A stretch of DNA of 64,000 nucleotides from Oscarella lobularis (taxonomy: Eukaryota > Porifera > Homoscleromorpha > Homosclerophorida > Oscarellidae), in the NCBI RefSeq assembly GCF_947507565.1, contig NC_089176.1:2170001-2234000 (forward strand), read 5' to 3'. The notes below the pieces were generated by a model that had not been told where the DNA came from, did not search any database, and saw only the letters and a list, made by a program, of their open reading frames with translations. The translations under genes were made by a program, and so were the position numbers. This document shows, piece after piece, positions 36,530 through 47,615 of this stretch; position 1 is the first letter of the stretch; each line of letters starts with the position of its first letter.

Positions 36530-39500
36530 ATGACTTTTTTTGGCACCACATTGCTGCTTTTTCCTGTTCTTCTTTCGTCTCAGTCACCGGGTTTAGCGCT
36601 AAAGAGCGCGCCTGTGATCCATATCGGTACAATTCCCTTCATTCACTCAGCCATATTATCTTCTATGACGAATCTCTCAGTTACGGACAATGAGAACAGT
36701 GTCTTTCTCTCTCACCTTGACTCAATTTTGAAGAGAATAGAGAGCAGCTTTCCAGTATCGATTCAAACAACTCGGAGAAGCCACGAAGGTTCCTCACAGA
36801 CTCTCATGGCGCATCTAATTATTGACTAAAGTTAGTCATCTGTACATCTAGATTGTTCCGTTCCGAATGATTCGGCTCTTTCGTTGCATTTCACGACTAG
36901 CTGTTTGCCGTTTGGCTATACGTCTCTTCCTGTCCTATCAGTTGCATCTGGGGAAAGACGACAGCTGGTCGGAATGGGAAATCTGGGCGAGGGCCAAATA
37001 AGGGCAGCCTTCGCATTCGCTATGCACAGCAGATGGAAAAAAGTAGAACTTTGGACCGACGATGACGACGGTAAGCATGTCTTCGAAGAAAACGTAGAGT
37101 TTTAGGCTAAAGACAGAACTATAGTTATACCGATTTTCTCGCGTTTGGCATTGGGTTTCTCGTCTACTATTCGTCACCTGGGGGCACTGAACGAGAAGAT
37201 CTGCTTGCTATCAAATAAACATGATTCAGAAGCCATCGTTGTTCACTGCTTGAGTTCTTCTTGTTTCAGAGCATTCCGAATGGTAATTTATAGGGAAGCA
37301 ACACTCGAAGCTGTGTTTTTACACTCTAGATGTGTTCCTCATGGAATGATGCAAATGTGACATGGATCTATACAGAGGATGTTACCAGATTATTAGTAAG
37401 TTATAATTGTAAGTTTGCGTAAACAGTACGGATTAATATGGGGATTTTAGGCGGCGAAGAAGCAGTTCTGCCATCCCGTTTCTGCTTTTGGACTAGAACG
37501 AGTGTTTCCTCAGCACGATTGGCTCACGCAGCAGAAGAACGTCTCATACGCGTGCGAAGACTTACTGTCGAGATGTCCGGCAGATCTCACGCAATGGACA
37601 ACGGTAGAGAAACGCTTCGTCCTTGGCATGGAAGACAATTCTTTTATCAATTGAATAGGCAACACAAGCCGACGTGTACGACAGTATTCTTTTCTTGAAT
37701 CGTCTCTCCGATTTCCGTGCGTCGTCGCTGTCTACTCGTATCATTAGAAAAGTTGCGAAGGAAGTAATACATTTTTCCAAGCAAGCACATGCTGTTTGAG
37801 CAATGTTTCTGTCATGCAGATTAGTCCATTGGCTGCAAGCGGACCCATTGAATTGAAGAACGACTTGAGAGGGAGACTGTATAATCGTTACAACGTGATT
37901 GATATGGCAGATCCGTTTTTTTCCAAGGTCCCTACGTCAATGTGTTTCCAGATATGCTAATTGGTACCCTAGGTTGGAATCCATGGAGAACAAGGATTTT
38001 CTCCAACTAGGACGCAAAGTAAAAGAGCTGCATTCAAAGATCACTCCAACTTTCCAAGTTGTACTGCAGTTAAAGGACCTCCTTACCATTTTCGAATTGG
38101 TACAATACAGGTACGTATAGCCTCTAGCCATTGCGGGTTCAAGCGTTGGATACCTTAGGAAGAGCCGTTATTGTTTATTAATGACGTTACTGGAAGCTAC
38201 GACGGATTAATTGTTGACCTACTTAACAAACTAGGAGAAACTATGGACTTCACGTACGAACTTCTTGAGATTTCTGATGGTAAATACGGAACCTTTACGG
38301 AATATGATGATGGTAGTCCTACCACCGCTAACGGTCTAGTGAGCGACGTCGCAAATTGCGTAAGAATAATCTATAAAATGCCGTATTTGTAATGACATTG
38401 TTTTCAGAAAGTGGACATTGGTGCCGCTGCCATGGCCATAACTGCTAATCGGCAAAAGTACATTGACTTAACAAAACCTTGGATGGATTACGGATTGACT
38501 CTTCTTGGGCCAAATCCTCATCCTGTAGATCCTAGCTTATTGTCATTTCTTTATCCTTTTACTCCTGGAACGTGGCTAGCAATTGGCGGTTTACTTCTAA
38601 CGGTGACCATACTACTACCTATTCTTCAATGCGTCGCTCCTAAAGAACTGCAAAACAAAGGCCAGAAAACTTGCATTATTCCATCATTCCTCAACAAACT
38701 TTACAATTCATTTTGGTTCTTCTTTACAACTGCAATGCAACAAGGACCAGACGGTGCCTTTTTTCTGCCCGAAAAACTTCTCTACGGCGCCTGGTATTTT
38801 TTTATTCTCATCGTCGTTTCCTCGTACACCGCCAATCTGGCCGCTTTTCTTACTCTCCAAAACATTCCTACTACGATTAACTCTGTGGACGACTTAGCAG
38901 CTCAGACCGAAATTCTCTACGGCACCGTCAAACACTCGGCAGTGGAAGACTTCTTCGCTTTTTCTGGCGTTGACGTCTATCGCAAAATGAGTAAATTTAT
39001 GCAGATTGAAAGACATCGCTCAATGGTGAGAAACAGTTCTGATGGAATACAACGCGGGAAAGATTGGAAAACGTTTGGCGATTACATTTTCATATGGGAC
39101 TCACCTGTGTTGGAATACTTCGCAGGTCTGCCACCGTGCACAACGCGAATAATAGGACGCACGTTCTACAAAAGAGGCTACGGTATCGCTATGCCAAAGG
39201 GCATGCCCTATCGCGAAGACTTCACTTTGGAAATACTAAAACTTCGCGACAATGGGTGGATTGCAAAGAAGTCCGTGAAGTGGTTGACGACAACCGCTTG
39301 CCCAAGCACTGTTATAAGTTCGGAAACTGATTCAATATCTGTGCGACAGTTGGCTGGCGTGTTTGTCATTTCAGGTGCATTCATTTGTGTTGCAATTTTG
39401 GCAGCCATCGTGCAAAGATGTCTTGTCTTTTACAAAATCTTTAGTTTGAAAGAAGCTGAAGGGGATTCAAAAGATGTAGGTACCGTAGTACTAGCCGTGG

Positions 39501-39579
39501 TTCTTTGTACAGTGTATATATGTTGCAGAATCCTTCTCATTCTCAAGACGATGTTGCAGACCAAGAAACAAGCGTGTAA
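36530..39579 (+). CDS. Ionotropic glutamate receptor-like subunit, array copy 2
   Basis: Twelve exons: 36530-36626, 36681-36788, 36852-37070, 37125-37282, 37330-37395, 37451-37603, 37659-37763, 37820-37927, 37973-38110, 38159-38359, 38408-39475, 39529-39579 (823 aa). Same domain order as copy 1. Differences: S1 reads EEPLLFINDVTGSYDGLIVD, and the arginine lies in TANRQKYIDL (ANR not ADR). Pore AMQQGPD, M3 SYTANLAAF and S2 FIWDSPVLEY are kept. The spliced C-terminus is DQETSV, a good class I PDZ ligand. If the 53-nt last intron is retained, the frame shifts into a ~50-residue hydrophobic tail ending at 39634 and the PDZ ligand is lost. Exons 9 and 10 are closest to copy 5. Confidence 0.9.
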
Positions 39580-40108
39580 GGTGCAATTAAACTTGCATGA
39601 AGTACTTTTAAAACCGAAACAGCACTTTCGTTGAGGCTTATCAGCTCTTGTAATGCTTCATACTAACCCAGTTTGTCGTCTTTCCCGATGCCAACAATAA
39701 GTCTTACTTGATAGTTCAGTGACTTTGGCGGCTTGTTGCATGACTCTGCGCTGAGCTATTACTTCAGGTAATGTGTACATCCAATTGTGGTAAAGAGCTT
39801 ACTTGTCTTGTTTTCCATAAAGATTTGAGAGTTTTTGAAGAGGACATGAAGTAAATTTTTCGGTGCAGATCACGTAACACTTCAATGCATGAACTTGAGG
39901 AACAAGCCGGGCATCCTTTTGCTGAGGTATGTCCAAATGAGCTATTAGAAAATTCTGCCTACTAAAAGAAGAGTAATTTTTGCATGCGGAACTATCACAG
40001 CAAAGGAGTAAGTCGAGTGTCTACGTAGCATTCCCACGAGCGCCGTTTCTAAATTATGTATGAACGCATGCGCTTCCTTTAGTACTCGTTGTTCCCTGAG
40101 ACAAAAGG
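39580..40108. other. Intergenic spacer after iGluR copy 2
   Basis: About 530 bp, the shortest and most eroded version of the array spacer. The exon-like relic seen at 36090 is broken here (GACATGAAGTAAATTTTT...). The GCTGAGGTATGTCCAAATGAGC block and the conserved pre-start block are kept. No gene. Confidence 0.5.
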
Positions 40109-43100
40109 ATGACTGTTTTTGCCGCCACGTTGCTGCTTTTTCCTCTTCTTCTTTCGTCTCAGTCGCCGGGTTTAGCGCTGAAGAGCACGCCTGTGATCCA
40201 TATAGGTACAATTCCCTTCATTCAGTCATGATATTTTCTATGACGATTAACTCAGTTACGGACTATGATGACAGTGTCTTTCTCTCTCACCTTGACTCAA
40301 TTCTTAAGAGAATAGAGAGCAGCTTTCCAGTATTGATTCAAACGACGCGAAGAAGCCACGAAGGTTCCCCACAGACTCTTATGGCATATGACTAAAGTTA
40401 GTCGTCTGTACGTCTAGATTGTTCCGTTCCGAATGATTCGGCTCTTTCGCTACATTTCACGACTACCTGTTTGCCGTTTGGCTATACGTCTCTTCCTGTC
40501 CTATCATTTGCATCTGGGGAAAGGCGGCGGCTGGTCGGAATGGGGAATTTAGGCGAGGGCCAAATAAGGGTAGCCTTCGCGTTCGCTATCCACAGCAGAT
40601 GGCAAAAAGTAGAACTTTGGACCGACGACGACGACGGTAGGCGTGTAGTAAGCATATAGAGCTTCAGGCTAAAGATAGCATTTATAGTTGTACCACTCTT
40701 CTTGCGTTTGACATCGGATTCCTCGTCGGGATCGACTATTCGTCACCTTGGTGCACTCAACGAGAAGATCCGCTCGCCATCGAATATACACAATGCAGAA
40801 GCCATCATCGTTCACTGTTTGAGTTCCTCTTGCTTCAAAACATTCCAAATGGTAATGTATACACTGTATAGGGAAGTAACACTCGAAACTGTTCTCTGCA
40901 CTCTAGATGTGGTCCGCGTGGAGCGATACAAACGTGAAATGGATCTATACAGAGGACGTCACCAGATTCTTAGTGAGTTTACGTCTATACGGATGCATGA
41001 ATTGGATTATTGCGAGAAGTATCTTCAGGTGGCGAAGAAGCATCCGGTTTATGCATTTGGACTAGAACGAGTGTTTCCTCAGCACGATTGGTTCACGCAG
41101 CAGAATAATATCTCAGACGCGTGCGGACGCTTGCTGTCGAGATGTCCGGCAGGTCTCACGCAATGGACAGCGGTAACAAAATGCCTTGTCTTTTGGCGTG
41201 GAATATGATCATTTGAACAGACAACACAAGCTGATGTGTACGACAGTATCCTTTTCTTGAATCGTCTTGCGGATTACCGTACGTCGGAGCTGTCGACTCA
41301 CATGATAAGAAAAATTGCAAAAGAGGTATAGGTTCTAGCTCTTCCCGAACACATGAGTTGAATTTGAACGATCTGTCATGCAGCTCAGTCCGTTGGCTGC
41401 AGGCGGTCCTATTGAATTGAACAACGACTTGAGAGGAAGACTGTATACTAATTACAACGTGATTGATTTGGCAGATCCGTTTCTGTCCACGGTAGAGCTA
41501 GGGATGTCAAAATGTTTTCATTTCAGATATGTTATTTGTACCCTAGGTTGGAGTACGCGAAGAAAAAGGATTCTCTTCAACTAAGGAGCGAAGTAAAAGA
41601 GCTGCATCTGAATTTCCGAATTGTACTGCAGTTAAAGGACCTCCGTATCATTTTCGAATTGGCACAATAGAGGTACGTACATGTATAGCCACGAAGTAAA
41701 TTTGAGTTCATGCGCTGAGTATCATAGGAACCGCCATTCTTGTTTTACGACAAAAACGACGGCGGCTTCGAGGGATTAATTGTTGATTTGCTGGACAAAC
41801 TAGGAGAGATAATGGACTTCACTTACGAACTTGTTGATTCTTCCGATGGTAAATACGGAACATTTACTGAGTATGCTGATGGTAGTCCTACCACCGCTAA
41901 TGGTTTGGTGAGCGATGTCGCAAATTGCGTAAGAACAGTGTACATGTATAGAGCAAAAATTACGTTTTTTGATTATGACGTTTTATTTAGAGAGTGGATA
42001 TTGGTGCCGCTGCCATGGCAATAACTGCCGATCGGGAAAAGTACATAGACTTCACGAAACCTTGGATGGATTACGGATTGACTCTTCTTGGACCAAAGCC
42101 TCATCCTGTCGATCCTAGTTTATTGTCATTTTCCGATCCTTTCACTCCTGAAACGTGGCTAGCAATTTTGGCTCTACTTCTAGTGATGACCGTACTACTA
42201 CCTATTCTTCAATACGTTGCTCCTAAAGAACTACAAAACGAAGATCAGGAAACTCGCGTTCTTCCATCTTTTGTCGACAAACTATACAATTCATTTTGGT
42301 TCTTCTTTACAACTGCTATGCAACAAGGACCAGACGGTGCCTTTTTTCTGCCCGGTAAACTTCTCTACGGTGCCTGGTACTTTTTCATTCTTATCATCGT
42401 TTCCTCGTACACCGCCAATCTGGCTGCATTTCTTACTCTCCAAAACATTCCTACCACAATTAACTCTGTGGACGACTTGGCATCTCAGACCGAAATTCTC
42501 TACGGTACCGTCAAAGACTCGGCAGTGGAAGCCTTTTTCGTCGCTTCTGACGTTGACGTGTATCACAAAATGAGTAAACACATGCAGATTGAAAGAGATC
42601 GCGCGATGGTGGAAAACAGTTCATATGGAATTGATCGCGCACGGGATTGGGAGACTTTCGGCGACTACGTTTTCATATGGGACTCACCTGTGTTAGAATA
42701 CTTCGCAGGTCTGCAACCGTGCACAGCGCGAATAATAGGACGCACGTTCTACAAAAAAGGCTACGGTATCGCTATGCCGAAAGGCATGCCATATCACGAC
42801 GATTTCACACTGGAAATATTGAAACTTCGCGAAAATGGGTGGATTGCGAAGGAGTCCGTAAAGTGGCTAACGACGACCGATTGTCCAAACAGTGTTGTCA
42901 TTTCGGAAACTGATTCTATAACTGTGCGGCAGTTGGCCGGCGTATTTGTCATTTCGGGCGCATTCATTTGTGTTGCGATTTTGGCAGCCATTCTACAAAG
43001 ATGCATTGTCGGTTACAAAGTCTTCAGTTTGAAAGAAGCTGAAGGGGAGTCAAAAGATGTAGGTACTATGGTAATAGACGTTGTTGGTACTAATTTAGTC

Positions 43101-43172
43101 TTTGTGCAGGGCATATTGCATAAGCCTTCTCATTCTGAAGACGATGCTGCAGATCAAATCACAAGCGTGTAG
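40109..43172 (+). CDS. Ionotropic glutamate receptor-like subunit, array copy 3
   Basis: Twelve exons: 40109-40205, 40256-40363, 40418-40636, 40688-40851, 40907-40972, 41029-41172, 41221-41325, 41384-41491, 41547-41672, 41728-41928, 41991-43058, 43110-43172 (822 aa). Signal peptide MTVFAATLLLFPLLLSS. Exon 6 lacks three codons (Gln-Phe-Trp) found in copies 4 and 5. S1 TADREKYIDF, pore AMQQGPD, SYTANLAAF, S2 FIWDSPVLEY. The tail ends ITSV (PDZ class I). The last intron (43059-43109) is 51 nt with no stop, so retention inserts 17 residues and leaves the PDZ end unchanged. Exon 11 is almost identical in DNA to that of copies 4 and 5, and the ATD exons to copy 4. This points to recent conversion or duplication. 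Confidence 0.9.
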
Positions 43173-43865
43173 GGTGCAATTACACTTGAGGTATATGTTG
43201 TCTTGTGCTGCATTGTACGTGCAGCACTCACTACTCTCACAGCGATTATCCGGAGATATTAGCCCGACTGCATTTCTAGTGAACCGAGCACTTTTATTTA
43301 GGCTAATCAGCTCTTACTAATACAGTTTGTGATAAAAAGACCGCCAACAAAAGGTCTCTAGGTAGTTCAGTGACTTTGGCGGCTTGTTGACTCCGCGCTA
43401 AGCTATTATTATACATCAGGTACTGCGTACATTCAATGAGTTTACTTGCCTCGTACCTTGTTTGCCCTAAGGATGTGAGAGTTTGCTGAAGAGGGCATGA
43501 AGGATCTATTTTTGTACGGTGCAGATCAGCGCTTCAATGAACTTGAGCAATGAGCCAAGCACCCTTTTGCTGAGGTATGTCCAAATGAGCTGTTATGCAA
43601 CGGTTTTTCAGTTGAACCACGCATCCATGCTGAGCTCAATCAGCAAAGATCCTTAGGGTCGCTCATTTTTACTTAAAATTATGTGTAGAGACATAAGAGA
43701 TTTAGGCTACGCCTACTGAAAGAAGAGTAATTTTTTCATGCAGAACTAGTCTATCACTGCAAAAAGTAAGTCGAGTGTCTAAGTGGCGTCGTCACGCGCG
43801 CCTTTCTAAATTATGTATGACCGCATGCGCTTCCTTTAGTAAACTTTGTTCCCCGAGGCACAAGG
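43173..43865. other. Intergenic spacer after iGluR copy 3
   Basis: Close match to the spacers after copies 1 and 5. The exon-like relic (about 43497-43575) keeps MKDLFLYGADQRFNELEQ but then has a TGA where copy 1 has TGG. No foldback insertion here. No gene. Confidence 0.5.
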
Positions 43866-46800
43866 ATGACGATTTTTGCCACGATATTGCTGCTTTATTC
43901 TGTTCTTCTTTCGTCTCAGTCACCGGGTTTAGCGCTGAAGAGCACGCCTGTGATCGATATCGGTACAATTCCCTTCATTCAGCCATGATATCTTCTATGA
44001 CGATTAACTCAGTTACGGACAATGAGGACAGTGTCTTTCTCTCTCACCTTGACTCAATTTTGAAGAGAATAGAGAGCAGCTTTCCAGTATTGATTCAAAC
44101 GACGCGAAGAAGCCACGAAGGTTCCTCACAGACTCTCATGGCGCATCCTAATGTTAGTCGTCTGTACGTCTAGTTTGTTCCGTTCCGAACGATTCGGCTC
44201 TTTCGCTACATTTCACGGCTACCTGTTTGCCGTTTGGCTATACGTCTCTTCCTGTCCTATCAGTTGCATCCGGAGAAAGGCGGCGACTGGTTGGAATGGG
44301 GAATCTAGGCGAGGGCCAAATAAGGGTAGCCTTCGCATTCGCTATCCACAGCAGATGGCAAAAAGTAGAACTTTGGACCGACGATGACGACGGTAGGCGT
44401 GTATAAGCATAGAGCTTAATTCAGACTAAAGATAGAATTTATAGTTGTACCACTCTTCTTGCGTTTGGCATCGAATTCCTCGTCGGGATCGACTATTCGT
44501 CACCTGGGGGCACTCAACGAGAAGATCCGCTCGCCATCGAATATACACAATGCAGAAGCCATCATCGTTCACTGTTTGAGTTCCTCTTGCTTCAAAACAT
44601 TCCAAATGGTAATGTATACACTGTATAGGGAAGTAACACTCGAAACTGTTCTCTGCACTCTAGATGTGGTCCGCGTGGAGCGATACAAACGTGAAATGGA
44701 TCTATACAGAGGACGTCACCAGATTCTTAGTGAGTTCGTGTCTATACGGATGCATGAATTGGATTATTGCGAGAAGTATCTTCAGGCGGCGAAGAAGCAG
44801 TTTTGGCATCCGGTTTATGCATTTGGACTAGAACGAGTGTTTCCTCAGCACGATTGGCTCACGCAGCAGAAGAACATCTCAGACGCATGCGGACGCTTGC
44901 TGTCGAGATGTCCGGCAGGTCTCACGCAATGGACAGCGGTAGCAAAACGCTTTGTCTTTGGCATGGAATATGATCATTTGAATAGGCAACACAAGCCGAT
45001 GTGTACGACAGTATCCTTTTCTTGAATCGTCTTGCGGATTACCGTACGTCGGCGTTGTCGAATCACATGATAAGAAGTATTGCGAAAGAGGTACTGTATA
45101 GGTTCTAGAACACATGAGTTGAATTTGAACGATCTGTCATGCAGCTCAGTCCGTTGGCTGCAGGCGGTCCTATTGAATTGAACAACGACTTGAGAGGAAG
45201 ACTGTATACTAATTACAAAGTGATTGATTTGGCAGATCCGTTTCTGTCTACGGTAGAGATGTCAAAATGCTTCCATTTCAGATATGCTATTTGTACCCTA
45301 GGTTGGAGTACACGAAGAAAAAGGATTCTCTTCAACTAAGGAGCGAAGTAAAAGAGCTGCATCTGAATTTCCGAATTGTACTGCAGTTAAAGGACCTCCG
45401 TATCATTTTCGAATTGGCACAATAGAGGTACGTACATGTATAGCCACGAAGTAAATTGAGTTCCTGCATTGATCATAGGAACCGCCATTCTTGTTTTATG
45501 ACAAAAGCGACGGCGGTTTCGAGGGATTAATTGTTGATTTGCTGGACAAACTAGGAGAGATAATGGACTTCACTTACGAACTTGTTGATGCTTCCGATGG
45601 TAAATACGGAACATTTACTGAGTATGCTGATGGTAGTCCTACCACCGCTAATGGTCTAGTGAGCGACGTCGCAAATTGCGTAAGAACAGTGTACATGTAC
45701 ATATAGAGCAAAAATTCGCTTTTTATTTAGAAAGTGGATATTGGTGCCGCTGCCATGGCAATAACTGCCGATCGGGAAAAGTACATAGACTTCACGAAAC
45801 CTTGGATGGATTACGGATTGACTCTTCTTGGACCAAAGCCTCATCCTGTCGATCCTAGTTTATTGTCCTTTTCTGATCCTTTCACTCCTGGAACTTGGCT
45901 AGCAATTTTGGCTCTACTTCTAGTGATGACCGTACTACTACCTATTCTTCAATACGTTGCTCCTAAAGAACTACAAAATGAAGATCAGGAAACTCGCGTT
46001 CTTCCATCTTTTGTCGACAAACTATACAATTCATTTTGGTTCTTCTTTACAACTGCTATGCAACAAGGACCAGACGGTGCCTTTTTTCTGCCCGGTAAAC
46101 TTCTCTACGGTGCCTGGTACTTTTTCATTCTTATCATCGTTTCCTCGTACACCGCCAATCTGGCTGCATTTCTTACTCTCCAAAACATTCCTACCACAAT
46201 TAACTCTGTGGACGACTTGGCATCTCAGACCGAAATTCTCTACGGTACCGTCAAAGACTCGGCAGTGGAAGCCTTTTTCGTCGCTTCTGACGTTGACGTG
46301 TATCACAAAATGAGTAAACACATGCAGATTGAAAGAGATCGCGCGATGGTGGAAAACAGTTCATATGGAATTGATCGCGCACGGGATTGGGAGACTTTCG
46401 GCGACTACGTTTTCATATGGGACTCACCTGTGTTAGAATACTTCGCAGGTCTGCAACCGTGCACAGCGCGAATAATAGGACGCACGTTCTACAAAAAAGG
46501 CTACGGTATCGCTATGCCGAAAGGCATGCCATATCACGACGATTTCACACTGGAAATATTGAAACTTCGCGAAAATGGGTGGATTGCGAAGGAGTCCGTA
46601 AAGTGGCTAACGACGACCGATTGTCCAAGCAGTGTTGTCATTTCGGAAACTGATTCTATAACTGTGCGGCAGTTGGCCGGCGTGTTTCTTATTTCAGGTG
46701 CATTTATTTGCACTGCGATTTTGGCAGCCATCGTGCAAAGATGCTTAGTTCGTTACAAGTGCTTCAATTTGAAAAAAAGCGAGGAGAGTTCAAAAGAGGT

Positions 46801-46927
46801 AAATACTATCAGGCTATCAGTGCTGGCCAGTGGTGGTTACGGTAGTCTTTGTATGTTGCAGCCTGAGAAACCTTCTCGTTCTGAAGACAATGTCGCAAAT
46901 CAGTACAGCAAAAGTACATTACTGTAG
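43866..46927 (+). CDS. Ionotropic glutamate receptor-like subunit, array copy 4
   Basis: Twelve exons: 43866-43962, 44013-44120, 44174-44392, 44445-44608, 44664-44729, 44786-44938, 44986-45090, 45145-45252, 45302-45427, 45479-45679, 45731-46798, 46862-46927 (826 aa). Signal peptide MTIFATILLLYSVLLSS. Nearly identical to copy 3 through most exons, but distinct from M4 onward: GVFLISGAFICTAILAAIVQ, then RYKCFNLKKSEESSKE. The spliced tail ends KSTLL, also fitting a class I PDZ ligand (T-x-L). The 63-nt last intron is in frame and open, so retention adds 21 residues without changing the end. The 3' flank (46928-47615) differs from the other spacers. Confidence 0.9.
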
Positions 46928-47615
46928 TGCGCAATTACACTTGAACTATGCACTCTCTTCTGCTGCCTTATGATATCTGTGTTTTGCTCATTCATTTACA
47001 TCCGGGGACTCTCTATTCGCCCGACTGCTTTCAGAGACCTTTGGAGCACCTTTTTTGAGCCTTTTTGTTCGTCTTTCGCGAGGTAACCGACCAGAAGACT
47101 GAAAAATAGATCATACTAGGGAATTCAGTGACTGCGGCGCCATGTTGCCTTCGCGCTGAGCTTTCACATGAAGAAGATTAAATCCTAGCCACTTCTATTC
47201 GCCATCTCTCATATTGAGAACAACTTGAGTACTGAAGAGCCACGTGGAAACCAGTGGCGAGGGGGTTCAGTGCCACTTCTTGGAGGTGTGCCGTCCATTG
47301 AAGTGGGAGGTACGTGTGCAAGTCTCATTCACGAAACAACCACCTCAGAATTTTTTCAACACTGGTAAGCAGCTGCTGGACGTTTAGAGAGCACGACAGC
47401 GAGCGTTGTGGGCTCGTTAATTAATACGAGAAAAAGGCGTGCTATTTTTCGTTCTTAGATGGCTCTTATACTAAGACGAGCGTAATTTGTTCATGCGGAA
47501 CTAGCACCGCCAAGGAGCGAGTTATATGTCTGGGCGGCGCTCTCTCTTGTGCTCGCGCGCTTTGTTTCTGAATCGCTTCCTTTTAGTCCGTTGTTTCTCC
47601 AAAGGACATGCAAAG
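46928..47615. other. Intergenic spacer after iGluR copy 4
   Basis: Differs from the other spacers: no exon-like relic is recognisable. Part of it (GTGCCACTTCTTGGAGGTGTGCCG...GAAGTGGGAGGT, 47266-47310) resembles 32400-32440 upstream of copy 1 (ACCTTTTACAGGTGTGCCGCCAAGTGGGAGGT). The original array may thus have begun with two promoter types. An ATG at 47608 opens a three-codon upstream ORF just before the copy-5 start. Confidence 0.5.

Noticed and set aside
36530-39579. iGluR copies 2-5 as pseudogenes because long ORFs cover only the last exon
   Set aside because: With ~45-75-nt introns removed, all twelve (eleven in copy 5) exons join in frame with matching boundaries.
42217-42573. 118-codon plus-strand frame repeated inside iGluR exon 11 (also 45957, 49747)
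   Set aside because: A shadow frame of the conserved channel exon; its conservation follows from the near-identical DNA.
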